A DNA stretch of 8,294 bases from Mediterranea massiliensis (GCA_958402075.1 CATXSD010000110.1:1-8294); one strand, 5' to 3'. Shown: positions 1-6,510, counted from the first letter of the stretch. Numbers and translations are program-made. Notes: generated from the letters alone by a model not told the origin.

Positions 1-1014
1 TATGCCGAAGACAACTTTAACCTGAACAGCCGCCTCAGTCTGAATGCAGGAGTGCGGGCATCATTGTTCGCTACACAAGGAAAGGAATACTACTCGGTGC
101 AGCCCCGCCTCTCCACACGCTATAACTTCGGGCAAGGATTCTCTGCAAAGGCATCCTATACCTGCATGGCGCAATACGTACACCTGCTCTCATCCACTCC
201 GTTCTCCATGCCTACAGACCTCTGGGTGCCGATTACCAAAAACATACGCCCCATGTATGCCAACCAATACTCCGCCGGAGCCTACTACACCGGTCTGCCC
301 GGCTGGGAATTCTCGCTGGAAGGTTACTACAAGCAGATGAGGCACATTCTGGAATATCAGGACGGAGTCTCTTTCTTCGGTACCTCCACCCATTGGGAAG
401 AGAAAGTAGAAATGGGCCAGGGACGCAGCTACGGACTGGAACTGATGGCCCAACGTACTGTGGGGAATACGACAGGATGGATTTCGTACACACTGGCCAA
501 AAGCGAACGACGTTTTCCAGACGGCAGCATTAACCACGGCCAGTGGTTTCCCCACAAATACGACCGGCGCCACAGCATCAACCTCTGCGTGAACCACCGC
601 TTCAGCGACCGCATCGACGTAGGTGCCTCGTGGATTTTTTACACAGGAGGCTGCCTCACCATTCCCGAGCGGCGGACGGTCATCGTCAAGCCCGACGGCA
701 GTACCGAAGAGACCGACTACATATCGGGCCGCAACAACTACCGCCTGCCCGCCACCCACCGCCTGAACATCGGCGTGAACTTCAACAAGAAGACCAAGCA
801 TGGCATGCGTACCTGGAACATCAGCCTCTACAACGCCTACAATGCCATGAACCCCAATCTGGTATACACCAAGAGGGTGGAAGGTCCATTGGAAGTCTCT
901 GTAGACGAAAGCGGACATATTACCCAAATAATCCAGGAACCTTCCAAAACCGTCATCAAGAAGCGGACTATCCTGCCCTGCATTCCCTCCGTGACCTACA
1001 CATACCGATTCTAA
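1..1014 (+). CDS. TonB-dependent outer-membrane receptor, C-terminal part (5' end outside window)
   Basis: The reading frame is open from base 1 and ends at TAA 1012-1014, giving 337 residues of a larger protein. The whole stretch has the alternating aromatic/polar pattern of outer-membrane beta-strands (for example SLEGYYKQ, ISYTLAKSE, SWIFYTGG, WNISLYNAYNAMNPNLVY). It ends in TYTYRF, and a C-terminal aromatic residue is the usual BAM recognition signature. The stretch GRSYGLELM followed by GWISYTLAKSERRF and then WFPHKYDRRH is typical of the last strands of Bacteroidota TonB-dependent receptors of the carboxypeptidase-like/plug type. Such proteins import a bound substrate through the outer membrane using TonB energy. 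The plug and N-terminal domains are not in the window, so the substrate cannot be inferred. The DUF4249 lipoprotein gene starts 23 nt downstream, so the two are almost certainly co-transcribed. Family assignment is firm; subfamily is unknown. Confidence 0.88.
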   Translation, partial: YAEDNFNLNSRLSLNAGVRASLFATQGKEYYSVQPRLSTRYNFGQGFSAKASYTCMAQYVHLLSSTPFSMPTDLWVPITKNIRPMYANQYSAGAYYTGLPGWEFSLEGYYKQMRHILEYQDGVSFFGTSTHWEEKVEMGQGRSYGLELMAQRTVGNTTGWISYTLAKSERRFPDGSINHGQWFPHKYDRRHSINLCVNHRFSDRIDVGASWIFYTGGCLTIPERRTVIVKPDGSTEETDYISGRNNYRLPATHRLNIGVNFNKKTKHGMRTWNISLYNAYNAMNPNLVYTKRVEGPLEVSVDESGHITQIIQEPSKTVIKKRTILPCIPSVTYTYRF

Positions 1015-1037
1015 GAACTCTGTATCCTGTAACGAAT

Positions 1038-2174
1038 ATGAAACGCATCCATTTACACCTTATTATATATATAACAATTCTACTCGGGCTGCCGTCGTGC
1101 GAGAACGAGATTCCTTACAACCCTGATATGAAGCAACCCTGCCTCGTCATGAACGCTTTGCTCGAAGCGGGAGACGGCAAAAAGAACGAGGTGTCCCTCT
1201 ACTTGAGTACCGGCGACAATCTGGGCAAACTGAACGATGACGCTACCCTGTCTCTCTACATCAACGGACACCTTGCCGCAGCACCCCAGGAAGCCGATCC
1301 GAAGAAACTTTTTCCTCCCTCCGGATCGTATACAGGAAACTTCAGCTACAAGAAATACTATTTCGACACGCCCCTCCGTCCCGGCGACCTCGTTCGTCTG
1401 GAAGCAACAGCCCAAGGCGGTACCCTTCGGGCTACGGCAGAAGTACAGGTCCCCCAGCCTCCCCTGGATTTCCGCGTGGACACCTGTACCGTCCCGCTCG
1501 ACATGGGCAGCGGCATCGTCACTCCCCACCGTCGTTACCATGTGACAGTAAATGACATTGCCAACGAAAGCAACCACTACCGCCTGGAGATCCTTAACCA
1601 GTTCCAGGTGCGCTACCACATCTACGAATACCTCAGGGACGAGCAAGGGAACTTCATCGAAGACGAAAACCATAACCTGATATACACCGAACGCGACAGC
1701 CTGGCCACCCAAGTGTACAGCGACCTCGTCAACCGCGAAGATGTTATCCTGACCGACGGCAACGTAAGCCATTCGCAGGAAGACGAAGACAATCTGCTGT
1801 TCCCCCGTATCGAGAACAAGTACAACATCTTCAGCGACAACCGTTTCCGCAACAGTTCGGCCACACTCAAAGTCTATACCCGCCTCTACGACGACTTTAC
1901 AGCCAGTCCGTTCTACGACATTACCTATGCCAACACATATTGTACCCAGTCCATCCACATCCGCCTGCTCAACTTGACGGCCGACTATTATCGCTACCTG
2001 AAAGCCCTGAACTGTCTCGACGACGATGACTACGACGCTGTTCTGATGGAACCCGTTTCCCTACCCAGCAACGTCAGCGGCGGCATTGGCTTCGTGGGGG
2101 TCGCCACGCCACGCGAAGTCGTCATCACCTTTCCCGAACGGCCATGCAAAACTACAGGAAATTGGTATCCCTGA
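1038..2174 (+). CDS. DUF4249-type lipoprotein, partner of the upstream TonB-dependent receptor
   Basis: This is a 378-residue protein starting at ATG 1038. The frame stays open further upstream inside the receptor gene, but the signal peptide fixes the start here: MKR, a hydrophobic stretch over residues 4-18, then the lipobox L18-P-S-C21. The residues after the lipidated Cys are C-E-N-E. An acidic residue next to the Cys resembles, but does not prove, the Bacteroidota surface-export signal. The mature part is rich in beta-strand and matches the DUF4249 pattern as I know it: an early PCLVMNALLEAG strand, a DTPLRPGDLVRLEA turn, and a late GGIGFVGVATPREVVI strand near the C-terminus. DUF4249 proteins are commonly encoded next to TonB-dependent receptors. 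Their function is unproven, and a substrate-capture or lid role like SusD is inference. The gene ends 50 nt before the hairpin at 2225-2259. No truncation is apparent. Confidence 0.82.
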   Translation: MKRIHLHLIIYITILLGLPSCENEIPYNPDMKQPCLVMNALLEAGDGKKNEVSLYLSTGDNLGKLNDDATLSLYINGHLAAAPQEADPKKLFPPSGSYTGNFSYKKYYFDTPLRPGDLVRLEATAQGGTLRATAEVQVPQPPLDFRVDTCTVPLDMGSGIVTPHRRYHVTVNDIANESNHYRLEILNQFQVRYHIYEYLRDEQGNFIEDENHNLIYTERDSLATQVYSDLVNREDVILTDGNVSHSQEDEDNLLFPRIENKYNIFSDNRFRNSSATLKVYTRLYDDFTASPFYDITYANTYCTQSIHIRLLNLTADYYRYLKALNCLDDDDYDAVLMEPVSLPSNVSGGIGFVGVATPREVVITFPERPCKTTGNWYP

Positions 2175-2224
2175 CAATGGTCCAACCTCTCTTCTTATAC
2201 AGGAAGCTGACGGGCTGAAAGTGA

Positions 2225-2259
2225 AAAAGGAACTGTCTCAAAATGAGCCAGTTCCTTTT
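2225..2259. terminator. Bidirectional intrinsic terminator between convergent genes
   Basis: An 11-bp perfect stem (AAAAGGAACTG at 2225-2235 with CAGTTCCTTTT at 2249-2259) is extended after one mismatch by CTC/GAG around an AAAAT loop. Both strands end in a T-run (TTTT on +, TTTTT on -). It lies between the end of the DUF4249 gene (2174, +) and the end of the nitronate monooxygenase gene (2288, -), so it can terminate both transcripts. Confidence 0.85.
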
Positions 2260-2287
2260 ACTACATTTATATTTCAGAAAAAATGCT

Positions 2288-3232
2288 TCAATGCCGCATG
2301 TCATCCCATGCCTTCCGATATTCGGCCAATAGTTCATCCATCACTTCAGATACCGTCTGGATGCCCTTGCCACGAAGCAAGGAAGCAACTTGGCCGATTT
2401 CGAGCTCGCCTTCCTCAAGATTGCCTTCGAAGATACCCAATTTGGCACGACCACGGCCCAACAAGGTACGCAACTCATCGGCTGTAGCGCCGACGGCTTC
2501 GGCCTCGGCAACGGCATCGCTGAAACGTCCACGCACCAACCTCGTCGGCGAAAGTTTCTTAAGCAACAGGCGGGTGTCGCCCTCCTGAAGGTCGAGACAC
2601 AGGTTCTTGAAAGCCTCACTGGCTGAACTTTCGGCCGTCAGGGCAAAGCGGGTACCTATCTGCACTCCTTCGGCACCCAACGCACGAACGGCCAGAATGG
2701 CTTCGCCTGTCGCAATGCCTCCCGCGGCTATCAGAGGAAGAGAAGTCGCCTTTCGGACGGCTGGTATCAGACAAAACGTGGTCGTTTCCTCACGGCCGTT
2801 ATGTCCTCCGGCCTCAAAGCCTTCCGCCACAACGGCATCAACACCCGCTTCCTCGGCCTTGCGGGCAAAAAGGGAAGAAGAGACCACATGCACCACCGTG
2901 ATGCCACGCTCGTGCAACCAGCTCGTCCACTTTTTGGGACTGCCAGCCGAGGTAAATACAATCTTCACGCCCTCATCGGCCACCAGTTGCATGATTTCGT
3001 CTATCTGAGGATACATCAAGGGGATATTGACGCCAAAAGGCTTCGTAGTGGCCGCCCTGCACTTGACAATATGCTCGCGCAAAGTCTCAGGATGCATGGA
3101 TCCTGCTCCGAGCAGACCCAGTCCGCCGGCATTGCTTACAGCCGACGCCAGGCGCCAACCGCTACACCACACCATTCCCCCCTGTACAATGGGGTATTCA
3201 ATACCAAAAAGTCGGGTAATTCTGTTTTCCAT
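2288..3232 (-). CDS. FMN-dependent nitronate monooxygenase / enoyl-ACP reductase II (FabK)-like protein
   Basis: This is a 314-residue TIM-barrel flavoprotein of the 2-nitropropane dioxygenase family, a usual length for it. Visible hallmarks are an N-terminal FGIEYPIVQGGM strand with SNAGGLGLLGAGS (about residues 8-45, FMN side), GVNIPL near 67-72, the signature AEGFEAGGHNG with His144, and the phosphate-binding stretch PLIAAGGIATG (166-176) followed by GAEGVQIGTRF (186-196). His144 in an EG-x-E-x-GGH context is the conserved catalytic His of both FabK and class I nitronate monooxygenases. The reaction is therefore either oxidation of nitronates such as propionate-3-nitronate or NAD(P)H-dependent enoyl-ACP reduction. 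The sequence alone does not settle which, and no fatty-acid genes are adjacent. The start is ATG 3230-3232. The gene sits 101 nt downstream of the cluster ending at 3334 and probably has its own promoter. It is cytoplasmic, with no signal peptide. Confidence 0.88.
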   Translation of the reverse strand: MENRITRLFGIEYPIVQGGMVWCSGWRLASAVSNAGGLGLLGAGSMHPETLREHIVKCRAATTKPFGVNIPLMYPQIDEIMQLVADEGVKIVFTSAGSPKKWTSWLHERGITVVHVVSSSLFARKAEEAGVDAVVAEGFEAGGHNGREETTTFCLIPAVRKATSLPLIAAGGIATGEAILAVRALGAEGVQIGTRFALTAESSASEAFKNLCLDLQEGDTRLLLKKLSPTRLVRGRFSDAVAEAEAVGATADELRTLLGRGRAKLGIFEGNLEEGELEIGQVASLLRGKGIQTVSEVMDELLAEYRKAWDDMRH

Positions 3233-3248
3233 TTTATCTGTATGTTTT

Positions 3249-3281
3249 CAAAGTGAATATACAATGTTTTATCAAGAGAAA
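3249..3281 (-). promoter_or_regulatory. Candidate promoter of the nitronate monooxygenase gene
   Basis: On the minus strand TCACTTTG (3249-3256) matches the Bacteroides -7 element TAnnTTTG at all but one position. TTTC (3278-3281) sits 21 nt upstream as a near-match to the -33 TTTG. The -7 element ends 16 nt before the ATG, similar to the two better promoters in this window. The two mismatches keep confidence low. Confidence 0.35.
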
Positions 3282-3333
3282 CAGACTGGTAACCTAAAAT
3301 GTTCGTACTTCTTTCCTTATTTCCTCATACTAC

Positions 3334-4023
3334 TCACATGGGGCTATCGTTTTCCTCTGGATTTTCATCTTTCTGCTTCTGTGCCTTCGGCTCGATGCGG
3401 GTGGAATCGGCATACGTGCGCAAGACCTCCAACGTGCGGGCGCGCCGTTTGCGTGCCCGCACCCTCCAGGCTCCTTTTTCTGGCATCAGACTATACCCTG
3501 ACGGCCGTTTGACGGCCTGCCATCCCATGACCGACTGATTGGCAACCCTCCCCAAAACCTGATAGCGCAAGCCAGTTGCCTCAATCTGTTCGAGCGACTC
3601 ACGCGGACCGGCATCAATGGGCGACTTGGCCCAGTTGCTATACACGGTCATGGTCTTCAGTTCGTAAAAAGGATCGTTGCGCCAGGTATTCTTGTCGACG
3701 TTTATCTTACATTGGCGCACGGGGTCCCAATTATAGGGTGTATTGGCCGTATAGGGAAAGAGGGTAAGTTTTACTTTCCGCGGATGGATGCCCTGCACGG
3801 CAGGCAAGGTTTCGTCTACCTCCAGCCAAGGTTTGGACTCCATCGCCTTGGGAGTTCCCCAAGGAGATTCCGCCTCCTTCAGAAAGTCCAGATTCAACTG
3901 AATTTCACCATCGGTCTGCAACAACTGCTCCAGCCGGAGAGAGTCGGCCTTCGTCCAGTTTTGCGCACAGAGAGGGAAGACTGCCATCAAAAGCAGCCCG
4001 CAAAGAGAGCCATATCGTTTCAC
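3334..4023 (-). CDS. Secreted protein of unknown function (possibly DUF4858), last gene of the sigma-factor cluster
   Basis: I chose the GTG at 4021-4023 as the start (229 residues). It gives a textbook Sec signal peptide: MKRYGS, a hydrophobic core CGLLLMAVFPL, and probable cleavage after CAQ near residue 21. A GTG at 4068 would add 15 residues including two Asp and spoil the signal. No ATG is suitably placed. The mature protein has a Trp/Tyr-rich middle (NTPYNWDPVRQC, NTWRNDPFYELKTMTVYSNW), a GLRYQVLGRVANQSVMGWQAV segment, then a very basic stretch RVRARKRRAR at about 187-196 and a charged tail ending ENDSPM. It resembles small Bacteroides-restricted proteins of the DUF4858 type, but that name is from memory and uncertain. 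The gene lies 54 nt after the DUF4943-like gene on the same strand and is probably in its operon. Function is unknown; location is likely periplasm or outer membrane. Confidence 0.72.
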   Translation of the reverse strand: MKRYGSLCGLLLMAVFPLCAQNWTKADSLRLEQLLQTDGEIQLNLDFLKEAESPWGTPKAMESKPWLEVDETLPAVQGIHPRKVKLTLFPYTANTPYNWDPVRQCKINVDKNTWRNDPFYELKTMTVYSNWAKSPIDAGPRESLEQIEATGLRYQVLGRVANQSVMGWQAVKRPSGYSLMPEKGAWRVRARKRRARTLEVLRTYADSTRIEPKAQKQKDENPEENDSPM

Positions 4024-4077
4024 GATCAAAATGCGATAAGGAATGCAACAATCATCATACAACAACACGCCGACGGC

Positions 4078-4626
4078 CTACCACCACATGTAGCGGCTGC
4101 CACACAGAGGTTCGTCATAGCAGGGGTCGATGGTCCATACCGTCCGCGGATATTGGCGGCTTTCCCACCAGCGGCGGTATCGGGCCACGGCATCGAGCAC
4201 TTCTTCATCACTCAGGAAATAAACACCCTCGTAGTTGTCGGCATCCGTGTGCACCATCTTGCATCCCATGGAGGCATTGTGTCCCAAACGGATGGTCTCC
4301 ACCGTCCAAAGGATGCATTCACCCAGACGGAGTTTTCCGCCAGGTGAATAGGAAACGGTAGCCAGCGGGAAGGAAGGGATGAGCGTCAGGTCGTCTGCAT
4401 ACTCCAGCAACTTGCCGATATCTTCGGTAGTAAACTTGGGCACAATGCCCAGACCTTCGGAGTTCAATGAAGCATATTTGCCACTACGCAGTTGCTCGAC
4501 AAACAAATCGACATCGGGGTCGTTGCAATCGAACGTTTCATTGTGGCAGGCAACCATTGCCAGGGAGCTCAGCAAGAAGCAGCCGACAATCAAAAAGCTG
4601 TATAATATAGATTTCAAGGTAGTCAT
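4078..4626 (-). CDS. DUF4943-like lipoprotein, third gene of the sigma-factor cluster
   Basis: This is a 182-residue protein starting at ATG 4624-4626 and ending at TAG. The N-terminus (MTTLKS, then a long hydrophobic run to about residue 26) ends in M24-V-A-C27, followed by HNE, which reads as a lipoprotein signal. C16 (IVGC) is a less likely alternative lipidation site. The mature part contains FVEQLRSGKY, FTTEDIGKLLEYADD, LGECILWTVETIR and a Cys-containing C-terminus ending RYMWW. Its length and pattern fit the Bacteroides-restricted DUF4943 family, which has no known function. The motif VDLFVEQLRSGKY near the start and the ILWTVETIR segment suggest a compact alpha/beta domain. Its start is 21 nt after the stop of the beta-barrel gene, so co-transcription with the sigma factor and putative anti-sigma is very likely. 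A role in the same envelope response is inference. Confidence 0.8.
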   Translation of the reverse strand: MTTLKSILYSFLIVGCFLLSSLAMVACHNETFDCNDPDVDLFVEQLRSGKYASLNSEGLGIVPKFTTEDIGKLLEYADDLTLIPSFPLATVSYSPGGKLRLGECILWTVETIRLGHNASMGCKMVHTDADNYEGVYFLSDEEVLDAVARYRRWWESRQYPRTVWTIDPCYDEPLCGSRYMWW

Positions 4627-4647
4627 ATCTGTCTGAGGATTTTTCGA

Positions 4648-5748
4648 TTAATAAGCCATGCGTACGCCGCACAGAAGATTCAAGTTGGTAGGCCGTTCCG
4701 AACGAAGTGAAGCCGAGGGCGAGTCGGTGGCAAAGTGATGGGAAACCATCGGCTCGGCAAAGAGGGCAAAGCGATTGTTGAGCTTGTAGCGCACCCCTAC
4801 ACCTGCCGCTACGGCCAGCTGCACAGGTTCGGCCTTGAAACTGTTGTCGGCCGCACCGCCCACACACTTCTCCACGCTTCCGCCGACGGTGGCATAGAAA
4901 TCGACCTTGTCGTTTCCAGCCAGCTGCACATTCATCCGCACAGGTACGGCCAGTGTGTGATAGGTATGGTTTCCGCCAGGCAGAGCCGTGTCGTGCAGGC
5001 GGTTGTATTGCAATCCTGCCTCCAGCGAAAGGCGTTTGCCCAGGTTACGCTCCACGCTGACTCCCGCCGTGAGGGGCATCTTGAAATCACCCTTGGGCAA
5101 CGAACTGCCTACATAGGCCTTCAAGGCCCAGTTGCGCGACTTCAAGACCGACTTGGCATCCGCCGTCTCTTCCACTTCCGCAGGAGTCGAATCCTCGTTT
5201 CCTTCGAAGTTGCGGCCCTCGCCCGACGAGGCGGCATAATAGCCCGAACCTCCCCTGCCGGCACGATACCCGCCCGGCGTCTGACGACCGCCACCATACA
5301 CCTGCTGGGTGACGCGAATGGACACATGTACCGACATCGTCTGCTCCCCGCCTTCTTCTTCCTGTTGGGGTGTGAGCGATGCCTGCACAGGCTTCGCGGA
5401 GGGGCTGGCGGGAGCCACTTCCTTCACACGAGGCAAAGCTTCCTCCAGGCGGTCGCCGTCCAGGCTGGCACCCGGCGCCAGCGCAGCCACCTGCGTAAAG
5501 GCTTCCTCCATCTCTTCCTTGGGCGAGAAGTACCAGAAGGCGGCCGATGCCATGCCCAGCACCAAGACGACCGATGCGGCCGCCGCTATCCGATAGAAGG
5601 AGGGGAACCCGATCCGACGCTTGCCTTCCGAGAGGCCTGAAGCGGGCAAATCGCGCTCCAATTCTTCCCAAAAGCCATCGTTGACGGGCAGTTCGGCCTT
5701 GTCCAGCTTCCGACGGAACAATCCGGCTATTTCTTCATTTTCTTTCAT
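4648..5748 (-). CDS. Putative dual membrane-spanning anti-sigma factor (Dma-like): cytoplasmic tail, inner-membrane helix, linker, outer-membrane beta-barrel
   Basis: This 366-residue protein has no cleavable signal. Residues 1-50 are charged and helical, with the motif LPVNDGFWEELERDLP (about 20-35), as in N-terminal tails of Bacteroidota anti-sigma-like proteins. Residues 51-74 form one transmembrane helix (RIAAAASVVLVLGMASAAFW). Residues 75-205 are a low-complexity Pro/Glu/Gly-rich linker with a Gly/Tyr/Arg-rich patch at 152-171. Residues 206-366 have the alternating beta-strand pattern of a small outer-membrane barrel, about right for eight strands, ending in VRMAY. A linker of about 130 residues is long enough to cross the periplasm, so one chain could sit in both membranes. 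That layout, plus a 14-nt overlap with an ECF sigma gene, matches the Dma family, which in Bacteroides thetaiotaomicron restrains its sigma factor and affects vesiculation. Sigma binding by this copy is inferred. A plain OmpA-like barrel protein is the alternative. Confidence 0.82.
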   Translation of the reverse strand: MKENEEIAGLFRRKLDKAELPVNDGFWEELERDLPASGLSEGKRRIGFPSFYRIAAAASVVLVLGMASAAFWYFSPKEEMEEAFTQVAALAPGASLDGDRLEEALPRVKEVAPASPSAKPVQASLTPQQEEEGGEQTMSVHVSIRVTQQVYGGGRQTPGGYRAGRGGSGYYAASSGEGRNFEGNEDSTPAEVEETADAKSVLKSRNWALKAYVGSSLPKGDFKMPLTAGVSVERNLGKRLSLEAGLQYNRLHDTALPGGNHTYHTLAVPVRMNVQLAGNDKVDFYATVGGSVEKCVGGAADNSFKAEPVQLAVAAGVGVRYKLNNRFALFAEPMVSHHFATDSPSASLRSERPTNLNLLCGVRMAY

Positions 5749-6292
5749 GGGCAGTATATTCTTTAATTCTTTTTGCTAACAGACACTTGGCTCTGAACAA
5801 CTGCGAGGTAGAAGAATGTTCCTTGATGTGAAGCAGGCTGGCTATCTCCTTGTGCGACTTCTCCTCGAACACATACAGGTTGAACACCGTACGGCATCCG
5901 TCGGGCAGTTCGGCCACAAACTTCATCAGCACCTCCTCGGACAAGCCGCTTCCGCTTTCGGCTACCGAAGCCTCGTCTATCACGTCGGGCAGCTGCTCCT
6001 CGCTGACCACCAGCTGGGTGAAGCGCTGCTTCCGCCTCAGGTAGTCGATGGCCTGGGTCATCATCACCCGTGTCATCCACGTGGCCAACGAGCATTCGCC
6101 CCGAAAGGTGAAGTTGGAGAAAATCTTGATGAAGCCGTCGTGCAACACGTCATGCGCTTCGTCCATATCGCCCGTATAGCGGTAGCACACGGCCAGCATC
6201 TGGCGCGAATAGAGGGTATACAGCTCTTTCCGAGCAGCATTGTCGCCTGCCCGACATCCTTCAACCAACTCTATTTCACAATCTTGTGTCAA
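5735..6292 (-). CDS. ECF-type RNA polymerase sigma factor (Das1-like candidate), TTG start
   Basis: This is a 185-residue sigma-70 family protein with only regions 2 and 4, as in ECF factors. Region 2 spans about residues 20-90 and includes YRYTGDMDEAHDVLHDGFIK (region 2.2 core-binding helix) and GECSLATWMTRVMMTQAIDYLRR (2.3/2.4). A variable acidic linker (about 95-118) precedes region 4 (about 120-180), where EKSHKEIASLLHIKE and SSTSQLFRAKCLL form the -35-binding helix-turn-helix. Translation must begin at TTG 6290-6292 or later, because an in-frame TAG lies two codons upstream and the first in-frame ATG is inside region 2. The 3' end overlaps the beta-barrel gene by 14 nt (5735-5748), implying translational coupling of sigma and regulator. 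It probably drives its own operon, as many ECF factors do, although no promoter is obvious. Assignment to the ECF21 group is inferred from context. Confidence 0.92.
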   Translation of the reverse strand: MTQDCEIELVEGCRAGDNAARKELYTLYSRQMLAVCYRYTGDMDEAHDVLHDGFIKIFSNFTFRGECSLATWMTRVMMTQAIDYLRRKQRFTQLVVSEEQLPDVIDEASVAESGSGLSEEVLMKFVAELPDGCRTVFNLYVFEEKSHKEIASLLHIKEHSSTSQLFRAKCLLAKRIKEYTAHERK

Positions 6293-6388
6293 AACCTATC
6301 TACGGACGCTTCCTCGCGTCGTTTGTCTGTTAGACGCAACACTCCACAAAATGCTGCAAGCTAAAAATTAAAAAGATGTTAAAGAGAG

Positions 6389-6403
6389 AGGAAGACACTT
6401 CCT
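6389..6403. repeat. Perfect inverted repeat upstream of the sigma-factor operon
   Basis: AGGAAG at 6389-6394 and CTTCCT at 6398-6403 flank ACA. The 15-bp site lies between the nadC terminator and the sigma gene, about 97 nt upstream of the TTG start. It could be an operator or a small hairpin, or chance; only the symmetry is seen. Confidence 0.4.
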
Positions 6404-6421
6404 GTCTGTCTCCATGAGCTG

Positions 6422-6476
6422 AAAAAGAAAAAAGCCTTCCATAAATTGACCTGCTCCCAGACAATCTATGAAAGGC
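6422..6476 (-). terminator. Intrinsic terminator of the DUF4783-nadC operon
   Basis: Read on the minus strand, GCCTT-T-CATA (6476-6467) pairs with TATG-G-AAGGC (6443-6434) with one A-C mismatch. An additional inner TTG/CAA pairing is possible, and the stem is followed at once by TTTTTTCTTTTT (6433-6422). It starts 34 nt after the nadC stop and separates nadC from the sigma operon. Confidence 0.85.
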
Positions 6477-6510
6477 AAATCCGTTTGTCTCCGATATCCT
6501 TACAAAGCAA

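Noticed and set aside
190..927. 245-codon open frame on the - strand opposite the receptor gene
   Set aside because: It is a Val/Gly/His-rich shadow; the + strand shows clear outer-membrane beta-strands ending in a terminal Phe.
543..1037. Upstream extension of the DUF4249 reading frame into the receptor gene
   Set aside because: The extended part is Arg/His/Pro-rich nonsense overlapping the receptor, whereas ATG 1038 gives a lipoprotein signal peptide.
1080..1958. 292-codon open frame on the - strand opposite the DUF4249 gene
   Set aside because: Its Val-rich composition without recognisable domains is typical of the complement of a real gene, and the + strand has a signal peptide and family pattern.
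3233..3333. Terminator after the sigma-factor cluster
   Set aside because: I found no stem followed by a T-run on the minus strand here, so readthrough into the nitronate monooxygenase gene cannot be excluded.
4024..4068. GTG at 4068 as start of the DUF4858-like gene
   Set aside because: It adds 15 residues with two Asp before the hydrophobic core; the GTG at 4023 gives MKRYGS plus a normal signal peptide.
4735..5640. 301-codon open frame on the + strand opposite the barrel protein gene
   Set aside because: Its translation is low-complexity, rich in Arg/His/Leu, with no domain pattern; the opposite strand encodes a coherent protein in an operon. It is an antisense shadow of GC-rich codons.
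6290..6298. TAGGTTTTG next to the sigma TTG start as a -7 promoter element
   Set aside because: It has one base too many for TAnnTTTG and no -33 element at the usual distance, and it would start transcription inside the coding region.
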